DNA of 50,248 bases from Paenibacillus tianmuensis (GTDB taxonomy: Bacteria > Bacillota > Bacilli > Paenibacillales > NBRC-103111), in assembly GCF_900100345.1 (NCBI RefSeq), contig NZ_FMTT01000016.1, positions 1-50,248 of the forward strand, given 5' to 3'. Positions within the stretch are counted from its first letter, which is position 1, and each line of letters starts with the position of its first letter. Under the pieces are notes generated by a model, which saw only the letters and a list, made by a program, of their open reading frames with translations, did no database searches and was not told the DNA's origin. Shown piece by piece: positions 42,131 to 50,248 of the stretch. The position numbers were made by a program, and so were the translations under genes.

Positions 42131-44518
42131 CTATTTCAGTTCGGCCACGGTGACCCCTGCGCCGCCTTCGTTGTAAGCTCCCATGCGGAAGCTCTTGACG
42201 TGCTTATGCTTGCGCAAAAATTCTTGAATGCCGGTCCGCAGCACGCCGGTGCCTTTGCCGTGAATGATGAACACCTGGCCGAAATTCGCCAAGTACGATT
42301 CGTCCAGGAAGCGGTCCACTTCGATAATCGCCTCTTCCACATTGGTCCCGCGCAAGTCCAGCTCCATCTTGGCGTTCTCGTCGCGCGTCCGCTTCAGGCT
42401 GGAAGTAGCCTGCTGCTGGGGCTTTTTCTGGGTGGAGGCTTGCTTCAGAAGCTCCAGGTTCGCTTTGTTCACTTTCATTTTGAGAATACCGAGCTGTATG
42501 GTAAATTCCGTCTCGCTCACGATCTCGACCACATGTCCCCGCTGGCCGAGATTCGTCACCAGCACTTCGTCGCCCGGCTCGATACGATCGGCTTTTTTGC
42601 GCGGCGTACCGGCCTTGGAGTTGCTTCGGAGCTCGGGAGCCGCATCGTTCATCCGCCTTTTCAGCTCGCTGAGCTTATGATCCTTCACTCCGCCCGCTTC
42701 CTCGCGCTGGATTCTGCGGAGCTCAGTGATGATCTCGTCGGCTTCGCGGCGGGCTTTCACCACCGCCTCCTCCGCCTCGCGCTCCGCACGCTCGAACAGC
42801 TTATCCTTCTGCTCCTCGAAGCGCCGGCGTTCGGCGGCAAGCTGCTCGCGCAACGTTTCGACTTCGCGGCGGTTACGCTCCGCCGATTCGCGCTCGGCCT
42901 CGGCCTGCAGCCGGTTCTCTTCGAGCGTAGCGATCATCGATTCGACGCGCTGATCCTCCTCGCCGACCTGGCCGCGGGCATGATCGATAATGGTTTTCGC
43001 CAGACCGAGGCGCTCAGCAATCGCGAACGCGTTGCTTCGTCCGGGAACGCCTACAAGCAGCCGATACGTCGGACGCAGCGTCTGCACGTCGAACTCCATG
43101 CTGGAGTTAATGACGCCCTGCCGATCAAAGGCATACGCCTTCAGCTCGCTGTAATGCGTCGTCGCTACGATCCGGCAGCCCATCTGGTGCATATGCTCCA
43201 AGATCGATATGGCCAGCGCCGAGCCTTCCGCAGGATCGGTCCCGGCTCCCAGCTCATCGAGCAGCACAAGGCTCTTGGGCGTCATTTCTTTGAGAATCCG
43301 GATAATATTGGTCATATGGCTGGAAAACGTACTAAGATTCTGCTCGATACTTTGCTCGTCCCCGATATCCGCAAAGATCGTATCGAACACACAAAGCTGG
43401 CTGCCCTCCTCGGCCGGGATGAACAGCCCCGCCATCGCCATGAGCGACAGCAGACCGATCGTCTTAAGCGAAACAGTCTTGCCGCCCGTATTCGGTCCGG
43501 TCACAATGATCGTCGAATAACGGTTGCCCAGCTCCACGTCAAGAGGAACGACCTTTTCCGCAGGAATGAGCGGATGTCGTCCGCGCTTGAGCTTGATGAA
43601 GCCGCGGTCGTTGAGCAGCGGCAGCGTCGCCTTCATCTCGCGCGCGACGCCCGCTTTGGCGAAAATAAAGTCAAGCTCCGTCAGCGACTCTACGTTGACG
43701 AGCAGCGTATCCGCGCTATCCGCTACGAAGGCGGACAGCATGCGGAGAATTTTCTCGACCTCCGCCTCTTCTTTCAGCTTTAATTCACGCACGCGGTTGT
43801 TCATTTGCACGACCGCTTCCGGCTCGATAAACAGCGTCGCCCCGGAAGCCGATTGATCGTGGATCATGCCGCCGAAATGACCGCGGTATTCCTGTTTTAC
43901 GGGAATGACGTACCGGTCTCCCCGGATCGTTACGAGATTGTCCTGCAGCATCTTTTGAATGGACGGCGTGCGCACCATTTGTTCCAGCCGCTCGCGGGCT
44001 TTCGATTCGCTCGACCGCAGCTCTTGACGGATTTTCAGCAGCTCCGGGCTTGCGGTATCCATCACTTGAGCGTTCTCGTCGACGCACCCGCGAATCCGTT
44101 CTTCCAATTCCTTATGGTCGGTCATCGGTTCAAGCAGGTCAAGCAGCAGCGGAATGCTGTAATCTTCGTTCGTCGCTTCCAGAAACCTGCGCAGCCGGCG
44201 GCCGCCTTGATTCGTCATCGCAATATCCAACAGCTCGACCGGGTTCAGCATGCCGCCGATCCGCGCCCGATGAACCGCAGTCCGGATGTCGCGGATGCCG
44301 CCGAACGGCGCGCCGCCCTTCAAGCGGTCCACGTTGACCGCTTCGTCAGTCGCCTGCAGCCTGCGCTTCACTTCATGAAAGTCGCCGCTCGGTTCAAGCT
44401 CCTCCACCCGGCCTTTGCCGAGCGATGTCGCGGCATAGTTCGCACAGCGCTCAAGCACCGCCCGGAAATCCAGCGTAGCCAATATTTTTTGATTGTATGA
44501 TGTCTTGTTCGTATTCAT
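42131..44518 (-). CDS. mutS2: Endonuclease MutS2
   Basis: 795 residues (B. subtilis MutS2 is 785). A clamp/lever region rich in helices precedes the ATPase with Walker A GPNTGGKTVSLK and a Walker B region LVLLDELGAGTDP. A long coiled coil (about 520-620) follows. The C-terminal Smr nuclease domain has LDLRG and HGKGTG. It acts on stalled or collided ribosomes or on DNA recombination intermediates. The ATG at 44518 starts MNTNKTSYNQKILATLDF; an in-frame ATG at 44581 adds 21 residues and is unlikely. No strong ribosome site is at normal spacing, the nearest AGG being about 16 nt away. Confidence 0.95.
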   Translation of the reverse strand: MNTNKTSYNQKILATLDFRAVLERCANYAATSLGKGRVEELEPSGDFHEVKRRLQATDEAVNVDRLKGGAPFGGIRDIRTAVHRARIGGMLNPVELLDIAMTNQGGRRLRRFLEATNEDYSIPLLLDLLEPMTDHKELEERIRGCVDENAQVMDTASPELLKIRQELRSSESKARERLEQMVRTPSIQKMLQDNLVTIRGDRYVIPVKQEYRGHFGGMIHDQSASGATLFIEPEAVVQMNNRVRELKLKEEAEVEKILRMLSAFVADSADTLLVNVESLTELDFIFAKAGVAREMKATLPLLNDRGFIKLKRGRHPLIPAEKVVPLDVELGNRYSTIIVTGPNTGGKTVSLKTIGLLSLMAMAGLFIPAEEGSQLCVFDTIFADIGDEQSIEQNLSTFSSHMTNIIRILKEMTPKSLVLLDELGAGTDPAEGSALAISILEHMHQMGCRIVATTHYSELKAYAFDRQGVINSSMEFDVQTLRPTYRLLVGVPGRSNAFAIAERLGLAKTIIDHARGQVGEEDQRVESMIATLEENRLQAEAERESAERNRREVETLREQLAAERRRFEEQKDKLFERAEREAEEAVVKARREADEIITELRRIQREEAGGVKDHKLSELKRRMNDAAPELRSNSKAGTPRKKADRIEPGDEVLVTNLGQRGHVVEIVSETEFTIQLGILKMKVNKANLELLKQASTQKKPQQQATSSLKRTRDENAKMELDLRGTNVEEAIIEVDRFLDESYLANFGQVFIIHGKGTGVLRTGIQEFLRKHKHVKSFRMGAYNEGGAGVTVAELK

Positions 44519-44711
44519 CGTTTTCGTTATAGAAACCTGCCTTTCTTGCCGATAAAAGCTCTTAATTGCTATTATATCCAAGTCGGGGGAGTAAAGCTAA
44601 TGAATTTCCGCTAAGGATTACCATTCATAAAGCCGAAGACTTGGGAAAACCTATAAGGTGCACCGAAAGCGTTTGATGAATACCGCAAAGACACGAAGGA
44701 GGAGCTGCACG

Positions 44712-45080
44712 ATGCACTTGCTTGGACATCTCGTCAGGTTTATCGTTTCCGCCTTAATGCTGCTGATTGTCAGTTGGATCGTTCCCGGATTTAAGGTCGG
44801 AGGGTTCTGGAGCGCCTTTTTCCTGGCCTTGGTCATCGCGATCGCGGCGTGGGTCATTGAAGGAATCTTTGGCAGAAAGATCACTCCGTTTGGCCGGGGG
44901 GTTGTCGGTTTTCTAACGAGCGCGCTGATCATTTGGCTCGCCCAGTTTATCGTGAGCGGCGTATCGACAAGCATTATCGGTGCAATTTTGGCTGCCTTGG
45001 TTATCGGAATCATCGACCTGTTCATTCCGGTGAAAACACCGTTTGAGCAAGGCCGTTCCGGTCGTGAGAACGCCAAGTAA
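44712..45080 (+). CDS. YvlD/phage holin family 4 membrane protein
   Basis: 122 residues with four hydrophobic helices (LVRFIVSALMLLIVSWIVPG, then FWSAFFLALVIAIAAWVIEG, VVGFLTSALIIWLAQFIVSG and IIGAILAALVIGIIDLF). The pattern matches the PF04020 'Phage_holin_4_2' group, exemplified by YvlD, chromosomal proteins not tied to phage. ATG has AAGGAGGAG 8 nt upstream. Divergent from mutS2 and ended by a G+C-rich terminator. Function unknown; YvlD-type genes often belong to envelope-stress regulons. Confidence 0.85.
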   Translation: MHLLGHLVRFIVSALMLLIVSWIVPGFKVGGFWSAFFLALVIAIAAWVIEGIFGRKITPFGRGVVGFLTSALIIWLAQFIVSGVSTSIIGAILAALVIGIIDLFIPVKTPFEQGRSGRENAK

Positions 45081-45085
45081 GCAAG

Positions 45086-45120
45086 TCGGCCGCAGGCATG
45101 AGCGTCTGCGGCCGATTTTC
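45086..45120 (+). terminator. Terminator after the YvlD-like gene
   Basis: TCGGCCGCAG (45086-45095) pairs with CTGCGGCCGA (45106-45115), followed by TTTTC. It lies between convergent genes and may also stop lysE transcripts. Confidence 0.8.
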
Positions 45121-45140
45121 TTCGTCTTCACGGAATATGG

Positions 45141-45758
45141 TCATACAAATAAGGAGTAAATCAAATAACAAGCCGTCCCCCAAATCATCAGAGCCGATAT
45201 CCGGTTTAACCAAGCGTGGAAACGTCCGGAAGCATCCAGCTTTCCGGTGATCCGCCCGACGGTGGCGATCCCGATAAACCATAGCCACGATACGATGATG
45301 GCCGCAGCGGTAAAACCGACTTTGTCCGCTCCCGTATAGTTCAGCGAGCTCGTCCCGATCACGCCGACGGTATCGAGGATCGCATGCGGATTGAGCAGCG
45401 AGATTGACGCCGTATAGGCAATTTGCTTCGAAATCCGGAACGATTCGGGCGAGCTTTGGACGGACGGTCCTGAAGCCGATGCGGCCTTCCAAGCGTTCCA
45501 GCCCAAATAGAGCAAAAAGGCGGCGCCCGCGATAAGCAGCACCGTCTTCACCCAAGCAAACGCCAAAATGACGACGGAAACCCCTAAAACGGCGGCCAAA
45601 ATCAGAATCGTGTCGCATAGGGCCGCTGTAACCGAAGCAGACAGCGCAAGGACGAACCTCCGCTGAACAACCCCTTGCTGGAAAATAAACAGGTTTTGTA
45701 CCCCTAATGGGAGGATCAACCCCAAAGCCAAAATAAATCCGTGCAGTACCGCTTGCAT
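45141..45758 (-). CDS. LysE/ArgO family amino acid exporter
   Basis: 205 residues from the ATG at 45758 (AGGAGGAGAGAGG upstream). Five to six helices and the LysE signature FILALGLILPLGVQNLFIFQQG near the N-terminus, split here as FILALGLILPLG and VQNLFIFQQG; NPHAILDTVGVIG is the second family block. It exports basic or other amino acids. It is divergent from a MocR regulator over a 159-bp region with repeated CAACCAAA boxes, so that regulator probably controls it. Longer upstream readings from 46049 run over the divergent gene and are rejected. Confidence 0.9.
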   Translation of the reverse strand: MQAVLHGFILALGLILPLGVQNLFIFQQGVVQRRFVLALSASVTAALCDTILILAAVLGVSVVILAFAWVKTVLLIAGAAFLLYLGWNAWKAASASGPSVQSSPESFRISKQIAYTASISLLNPHAILDTVGVIGTSSLNYTGADKVGFTAAAIIVSWLWFIGIATVGRITGKLDASGRFHAWLNRISALMIWGTACYLIYSLFV

Positions 45759-45832
45759 GTCCTCTCTCCTCCTGAAGCTATCTGAATAAATCTGGTCTTC
45801 GTCCATCATACCTCCCCCGGCGAAAAAGTCTT

Positions 45833-45864
45833 CAACCAAACGGTTGGTAAAGTACCCAACCAAA
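45833..45864. promoter_or_regulatory. Probable MocR operator
   Basis: CAACCAAA occurs at 45833-45840 and again at 45857-45864, 24 bp apart, with an inverted GGTTGG at 45842-45847 between. Repeated boxes of this kind in the divergent region between a MocR gene and its target are typical binding sites. Confidence 0.55.
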
Positions 45865-45917
45865 ACAATGTTTGCTACAATTAGAGTAACCGACTTCGTA
45901 CGGAGGGATGGCCGCTT

Positions 45918-47366
45918 ATGTATCGCATCGACTGGCAGCCGGACGAGAATTCGCCGCTGCCGCTCTATTTGCAAATCAAGACCTATATGAAACGCAAAAT
46001 CGAAAACGGCGAGTGGCCGGTCGGCAGCCGCATTCCGACGCAGCGACAATTGGCCGAGGCGCTCGGCGTCAACCGGTCCACAGTCGTCACGGCGCTTCAG
46101 GAGCTGATCGCCGACGGGCTGCTTGAAGGCGACGGCCGCCGCGGCACGAAAGTGGTGAACAATCCGTGGTCCCTGCTAACCTCGCTCACCCCGCCTGACT
46201 GGAATTCGTATGTTCAGGCTGGCTGGCACCGGCCGAATCTGCCAACTATCCAAACGATCAATGAGACGGAATTTCAAGCCGGGATCATCCGTTTAAGTAC
46301 GGGAGAGCCGTCTCCGTCGCTATATCCGCAGCAGTTGCTCGGGGAGGTGTTCGGACGGCTTGCCTCCCGCATTCACACGCTCGGCTACGAAGAACCGCGT
46401 GGGCTGCTGCCGCTGCGGGAGCAGCTAAGTCACCACCTGCAAGCGCTCGGCATCGTCGCTTCTCCGGCCTCCATCCTGATCGTCTCAGGAGCGCTGCAAG
46501 CCCTGCAGCTTATTTCCCTCGGACTCGTCAAACCGGGAGCCACCATGATTACGGAGAGCCCCTCCTATCTGCATTCCCTGCATGTATTTCACTCCGCCGG
46601 GGTCCGGTTAACGGGGCTGGAGATGGATTCGGAGGGCATTCGCCTTCGCGGTTTGACCGAACTGAAGCCCCAGCCGAACCGGATGCTGTATACGATTCCG
46701 TCCTTCCACAACCCGACGGGCATCGTCATGTCGGAGCGGCGGCGCATCGAGCTGCTGCGGGAATGCGAGCGGCTGCAGCTGCCGGTGATCGAGGATGACG
46801 TCTATCGCGAGCTATGGTTGGATGCCCCGCCGCCTCCGCCCTTGAAAGCGCGCGATCCAAGCGGACTCGTCCTTTACTTGGGAAGCGTCTCCAAGACGGT
46901 TGGTCCGGGCCTGCGCACCGGCTGGATCGTCGGACCGGAGCCGGTCATCCGGCGGCTTGCGGATCTCAAAATGCAGACCGATTACGGGTCAAGCTCGCTT
47001 TCCCAATGGGCGCTGACGGAATGGTTCGAACGCGGCTTTCATGAAGAGCATTTAAACCGGGTGCGTACCGTGCTAAGGCAAAGACGCGACGATGTGTTGG
47101 ACATGCTGCAGAAGCATTTGTCGGGGCTTGCGGTATGGAATGTGCCCGCGGGCGGCTTTTACATATGGCTGCGAATCGTGCCTCCCGTCTCCATGAATGC
47201 ACTGTTCGCACGCGCGCTGCAGGAGGGCATTCTATTTAACCCCGGGACGGTGTACGATTCGCTCGGCGGCCCTTTCATCCGGCTCTCTTATTCCTTCGAA
47301 TCGACAGAACGCCTTAATTTTGGCCTTCGGAAGCTTGCAGGACTGATCCGGGAGCTTAGCTCCTAA
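45918..47366 (+). CDS. MocR/GntR family regulator with aminotransferase domain
   Basis: 482 residues. A GntR-type winged helix occupies residues about 13-80 (SRIPTQRQLAEALGVNRSTV). A class I aminotransferase fold follows, with IPSFHNPTGIVMS, IEDDVYREL and the PLP lysine in GSVSKTVGPGLRTGW. Proteins of this type use PLP as a sensor and rarely catalyse transamination. The divergent neighbour is an amino acid exporter, so the natural guess is control of lysE in response to an amino acid or PLP-bound metabolite. ATG is preceded by GGAGGGATGGCCGCTT. Confidence 0.92.
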   Translation: MYRIDWQPDENSPLPLYLQIKTYMKRKIENGEWPVGSRIPTQRQLAEALGVNRSTVVTALQELIADGLLEGDGRRGTKVVNNPWSLLTSLTPPDWNSYVQAGWHRPNLPTIQTINETEFQAGIIRLSTGEPSPSLYPQQLLGEVFGRLASRIHTLGYEEPRGLLPLREQLSHHLQALGIVASPASILIVSGALQALQLISLGLVKPGATMITESPSYLHSLHVFHSAGVRLTGLEMDSEGIRLRGLTELKPQPNRMLYTIPSFHNPTGIVMSERRRIELLRECERLQLPVIEDDVYRELWLDAPPPPPLKARDPSGLVLYLGSVSKTVGPGLRTGWIVGPEPVIRRLADLKMQTDYGSSSLSQWALTEWFERGFHEEHLNRVRTVLRQRRDDVLDMLQKHLSGLAVWNVPAGGFYIWLRIVPPVSMNALFARALQEGILFNPGTVYDSLGGPFIRLSYSFESTERLNFGLRKLAGLIRELSS

Positions 47367-47505
47367 CCAAAGTAAGGTTTGACAGGGGGCGACACGATGT
47401 TTTCATATTGTTGTCACCGTTCCGACACAGCCATAAGGCCGATGATTGCTGTATCATGGGGTAAGAAAAATATTCCATGATGGTTGTGAAAGGGGACTTA
47501 CTGGA

Positions 47506-47880
47506 ATGAAAAAATGGATTGTAAGTATGGCAGCAGTCGGGTTGATCTTTGCCTTGTCCGCGTGCGGTGCGAAAGAAGCCCCGAAGGCTTCCGAGCCGGC
47601 CAACGGCAATTCGGCGGCTCAGCAGGTAAAATTGGTGGCCACGAACTTCCAGTTCGATCAAAAAGAATATAAAGTGAAAAAAGGCGAGGATGTGACGTTT
47701 TCGCTGGAAAACAAGCAAGGCATGCATGCCGTTCAAATCAGTGGTGTAAACGTCGGTTTGGACAATAATAACAAGACCAAAACGGTAAAAATCGACAAGA
47801 CCGGCACCTACGATATCGTCTGCTCGCTACCTTGCGGGTCAGGTCATGCTACGATGAAATCCAAGCTTATTGTGGAATAA
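47506..47880 (+). CDS. CuA-type cupredoxin lipoprotein
   Basis: 124 residues. The lipoprotein signal ends in LSAC (Cys20). The mature domain (about 40-124) is a small beta barrel with the ligand set of a CuA centre: His74, Cys106, Cys110, His114 and Met117 in CSLPCGSGHATM, matching CxxxCGxxHxxM of cytochrome c oxidase subunit II. The usual Glu two residues after the first Cys is Leu here; in oxidases that residue binds copper by its main-chain carbonyl, so the site may still form. It has no membrane helices of subunit II and no oxidase genes are near. It could be a copper carrier for oxidase assembly or an independent electron carrier. The ATG at 47506 is preceded by AAAGGGG. Confidence 0.85.
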   Translation: MKKWIVSMAAVGLIFALSACGAKEAPKASEPANGNSAAQQVKLVATNFQFDQKEYKVKKGEDVTFSLENKQGMHAVQISGVNVGLDNNNKTKTVKIDKTGTYDIVCSLPCGSGHATMKSKLIVE

Positions 47881-47977
47881 GAACAGCCTGACGGCGAATT
47901 TTTCCAAAGCGGTTTCGTTTGTCCTGCGGGACAGACGGGGCCATTTTTTATCTAAAATTTGGTTCATTAAAGTATAT

Positions 47978-48033
47978 AAAAGGGCCTGCTCCGCGGCTTG
48001 GTTTATTCCAAGCGATGAAGCAAGCCCTTTTTT
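47978..48033. terminator. Bidirectional terminator between cupredoxin gene and cvpA
   Basis: AAAAGGGC-c-TGCT (from 47978) pairs with AGCA-a-GCCCTTTTTT (to 48033) around a partly paired loop, with A and T runs on both sides. Confidence 0.75.
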
Positions 48034-48053
48034 CTGTTATGCGATCTGCGGTT

Positions 48054-48620
48054 TCAGGATTCCCCCGCTTTGACCTGACCGCTGCGGTTGTTCCAAAGCT
48101 CCTGCAGCTTATCGGTCAAAATCGGCGTATGTTCCAGAACGTATGGCGTCAGCATGGAGTGTTTAAGCTGATTTTGCGCGCCGTCGTTCGGGATCACGGT
48201 CATGACATGGACGGCGATCACCGCGATAACTGCCGCTTCCGCAAAGCCGAGCGCTGCGCCGCTCCATTGATTGACCTGCTTGAGTCCCGGCGCCGCCGCC
48301 AGCCAGTTCAGCAGTCGCCCGCCGATGCTGAATGCGATTTTGACTCCGAAGAACAAGATTGCAAACGCCAACGCATTATACACGTAAGTATCCAGCTTCG
48401 AGCCTTTGGCTAAAAATTCATACTTCTGGTACGTTTCATGTCCAGATAACGCAAGCGTACTTCCCACCAGCGGCGCCACATCATTATAAAAGAAAAAGGC
48501 GATCAAGTACGCGGCCACGAGACCGATGACCGATATCAGTTGGCCGATAAAGCCGCGCGCGAACCCTAGAACCGTTCCGACGGCGAGCACTGCCAGAACG
48601 GTGTAATCCAATCCGTTCAT
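48054..48620 (-). CDS. CvpA family membrane protein
   Basis: 188 residues with four hydrophobic helices; the opening NGLDYTVLAVLAVGTVLGFARGFIGQ, given here as DYTVLAVLAVG and LGFARGFIGQ, is the CvpA signature (YshB in B. subtilis). In B. subtilis the homologue lies near zapA and mutS2. Here it is 3 bp downstream of a large coiled-coil gene and separated from mutS2 by several genes. The role is unclear; family members affect colicin V production and envelope integrity. Confidence 0.88.
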   Translation of the reverse strand: MNGLDYTVLAVLAVGTVLGFARGFIGQLISVIGLVAAYLIAFFFYNDVAPLVGSTLALSGHETYQKYEFLAKGSKLDTYVYNALAFAILFFGVKIAFSIGGRLLNWLAAAPGLKQVNQWSGAALGFAEAAVIAVIAVHVMTVIPNDGAQNQLKHSMLTPYVLEHTPILTDKLQELWNNRSGQVKAGES

Positions 48621-48623
48621 TCG

Positions 48624-50248
48624 CTATTCCTTCTCCACGAGCTCGATCCATTCATTATATTCGATCTGGAGCTTCTCGTACTCGGATTTCAAGTTCTGCA
48701 ATTCTTCGAATACTTGCTCCGCCTTCCCCTGATGCTGTCCGTATTCGGCCTGCAACGCTTTGTGCTGTTTTATCTGCTCAGCGAGCTGCTGTTGAAGCTC
48801 CCTATACAGCTCGACTTGAAGCTCTAGCTCGTCCTTTTGCTCTGCCAGCTCGATCCGCAGCTGAGCTCCTTGCACCGCTTGCTCGGTCAGCTCGGCAATT
48901 CTCGCTTCCTGCGCAGCCAATCGATGCTCTAACGTCACCCGCTCGCTCTGTGTCGTTTGCTGCCGATCCTCTAGCGCGGCACACTGCTCCTGCAGGGCGC
49001 GGCTCAACTCTACGGCCGCTTCGCGTTCCCGGAGCAGTTCGCCAAGCTCGCGTTCACGCTCGCTGAGAAGGCGCTGGAATTCCTCGTGACGCGCCTCCTG
49101 CGCAGCCGCCGCTTCGCGCACGCCCGCTTCTTGCTCAGCCAAACGCCGCACCAGCTCGTCATGCTGCCCTTGCAGCTCGTCATAGAGCTCCTCATGCAGG
49201 CCAATCTCTTCCTTCTGCTCACGAAGCTTAGCCTGCAGCTCAGTTTCCCGCTCGCTAAGACTCTGTCCGAGCTGCGCGACGCGCGACGCCAAGGCGGCCG
49301 CTTCTTCGTCGAACCGCTGCTTCGCTTCGGCCAGCTCGCCTTCGAGCTCGTTGTAAAGCTCCTGCTGCAGCGCCAGCTCCTCTTCCTGCTCTCGCCGCTT
49401 TCCGCGCAGGGCTTCCAGCTCTGACTGCAGTCCGTCGCCGAGCTGCAACTGCTCGCGTGTCTTCTCCAGTTGCTCGCCAAGCTGCACCTCCAGCCGACGC
49501 TTCTGTTCCTTCAGCTCCGCACTCTCGGCGGCGCGCTGCTGTTCCAGCTCCGCCGCACGCTCGGCGTAGTGCATCTCCGCTTCGCGCGCTTGCTCCGCCA
49601 GCATCGCCTTCGCCGCGACTACCGCCTCGCGGCTGCGCTCCCGCTCGGCTGCGAGCTGCTGTTCGAGCTCCGCTTGCTGCGATTTCGCCACGGCCGCCTG
49701 CGCTTCCGCTCCGCGCGTCTGCTCCGCCAGCAGCGCCTCCGCCGCGGCTGCTTCCTCGCGGCTGCGCTCACGCTCGGCTACGAGCTGCCGCTCCAGCTCC
49801 GCTTGCTGCGCTTTCGCCGCTGCCGCTTGCGCCTCCGCTTCGCATGACTGCTCCGCCAGCAGCGTCTCTGCCGCGGCTGCTTCCTCGCGGCTGCGATTAC
49901 GCTCGGCTGCGAGCTGCCGCTCCAGCTCCGCTTGCTGCGCTACCGCCGCGGCCGCCTGCGCCTCCGCTTCGCGCGCCTGCTCCGCCAGCAACGCCTCCGC
50001 TGCCGCTGCTTCCTCACGGCTGCGCTCCCACTCGGCTGCGAGCTGCCGCTCCAGTTCCGTCTGCTGCGCTTTCGCTACGGCCGCTTGGACCTCCGCTTCG
50101 AGCGCCTGCTCCGCCAGCAGCGCCTCTGCTGCGGCCGCTTCCTCGCGGCCGCGCTCCCGCTCGGCTGCGAGCTGTCGCTCCAGCTCCGCTTGCTGCGCTT
50201 TCGCCGCTGCCGCCTGCGCTTCCGCTTCGCGCGTCTGCTCCGTCAGCA
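48624..50248 (-). CDS. Large coiled-coil protein with tandem repeats (5' end outside window)
   Basis: About 540 C-terminal residues are in the window; the frame stays open to the right edge. It is almost wholly Glu-, Gln-, Ala- and Leu-rich coiled coil. The left part of the visible protein is a tandem array of a 43-residue unit (LLAEQAREAEAQ, then KAQQAELERQLAAERERSRE). The remainder has looser repeats of the type QKEEIGLHEELYDELQGQ. It ends EYNEWIELVEKE. No signal peptide or membrane helix is in the visible part. Its stop is 3 bp before cvpA, so it shares that operon. It may be a cytoskeletal or division-associated filament protein; I cannot assign a family. Confidence 0.8.
   Translation of the reverse strand, partial: LTEQTREAEAQAAAAKAQQAELERQLAAERERGREEAAAAEALLAEQALEAEVQAAVAKAQQTELERQLAAEWERSREEAAAAEALLAEQAREAEAQAAAAVAQQAELERQLAAERNRSREEAAAAETLLAEQSCEAEAQAAAAKAQQAELERQLVAERERSREEAAAAEALLAEQTRGAEAQAAVAKSQQAELEQQLAAERERSREAVVAAKAMLAEQAREAEMHYAERAAELEQQRAAESAELKEQKRRLEVQLGEQLEKTREQLQLGDGLQSELEALRGKRREQEEELALQQELYNELEGELAEAKQRFDEEAAALASRVAQLGQSLSERETELQAKLREQKEEIGLHEELYDELQGQHDELVRRLAEQEAGVREAAAAQEARHEEFQRLLSERERELGELLREREAAVELSRALQEQCAALEDRQQTTQSERVTLEHRLAAQEARIAELTEQAVQGAQLRIELAEQKDELELQVELYRELQQQLAEQIKQHKALQAEYGQHQGKAEQVFEELQNLKSEYEKLQIEYNEWIELVEKE
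49594..50248 (-). repeat. 129-bp tandem repeat array within the coiled-coil gene
   Basis: The marker TCCGCC recurs (on the plus strand) at 49594, 49723, 49852, 49981 and 50110, and as TCCGTC at 50239: exactly 129 bp apart each time, or 43 codons. Five full units and part of a sixth are visible, very similar in DNA sequence, which suggests recent unequal crossing-over. Confidence 0.9.

Noticed and set aside
44712..45080. Prophage remnant suggested by the holin-family hit
   Set aside because: PF04020 proteins of the YvlD type are ordinary chromosomal membrane proteins, and no other phage gene is near.
45759..46049. Longer reading of the LysE exporter from 46049
   Set aside because: It would run across the divergent promoter and into the MocR gene; the start at 45758 has a strong ribosome site and the normal N-terminal helix.
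49086..49847. Plus-strand Leu/Arg-rich frames opposite the coiled-coil gene
   Set aside because: They are complements of the Glu/Gln/Ala-rich repeat codons and share the 129-bp period.
49594..50248. CRISPR array suggested by regular repeats
   Set aside because: The 129-bp unit is an in-frame protein repeat with no unique spacers.

Overview
The window looks like a chromosome segment from a spore-forming Gram-positive of the Paenibacillus kind. The signs are strong GGAGG-type ribosome sites with some GTG/TTG starts, a cobalamin riboswitch with an intrinsic terminator, a sigma-W-like promoter in front of pspA, a Spo0E-like protein, MutS2, alaR-alaT and a lipopeptide-style NRPS. The genus is an inference. 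The left 16 kb reads visibly more A+T-rich than the rest, most clearly in the intergenic stretch 14325-14945.

Positions 1-16184: a nonribosomal peptide locus. Two overlapping ABC half-transporter genes lead, on the minus strand, into a giant NRPS that runs off the left edge (C-A-PCP-E, C-A-PCP-E, C-A...). Specificity residues read by eye predict Ile (or Val) for module 1 and Ser for module 2, both epimerised, so the product should begin with D-Ile/D-Val then D-Ser, probably N-acylated. A divergent cytochrome P450 with an unusual I-helix lies just upstream.

Positions 16249-22439: an AraC regulator with two Gfo/Idh/MocA oxidoreductases, an aminotransferase gene wrecked by an internal deletion, a site-2 protease family protein, an Spx/ArsC-like protein and a YdcF protein.

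Positions 22458-34085: a long minus-strand cobalamin operon under a cobalamin riboswitch: btuF-btuC-btuD-cobT-cobU-cbiB-cobS-(cobD::cobQ fusion)-adenosyltransferase-RluA-type pseudouridine synthase, ending at a bidirectional terminator. It covers corrinoid import, adenosylation, side-chain amidation, aminopropanol attachment and nucleotide loop assembly. The corrin ring genes are not in the window. The cobU-cbiB gap holds two copies of a hairpin element whose arms differ in sequence but stay complementary; one copy sits between the Shine-Dalgarno sequence and the start codon of cbiB.

Positions 34157-40047: a small lipoprotein, a Spo0E-like protein, alaT-alaR with a structured leader, a degenerate GNAT protein, cysteine synthase and an MFS transporter.

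Positions 40056-42063: a likely envelope-stress operon (pspA, a DUF350 membrane protein, a 27-residue membrane peptide and a zinc-ribbon protein) behind a TGAAAC-N16-CGTA promoter.

Positions 42131-50248: mutS2, a YvlD/holin-like protein, a LysE exporter divergent from a MocR regulator, a CuA-type cupredoxin lipoprotein, cvpA, and a coiled-coil protein with 43-residue tandem repeats that runs off the right edge. No rRNA, tRNA, insertion sequence, prophage or CRISPR array was seen.
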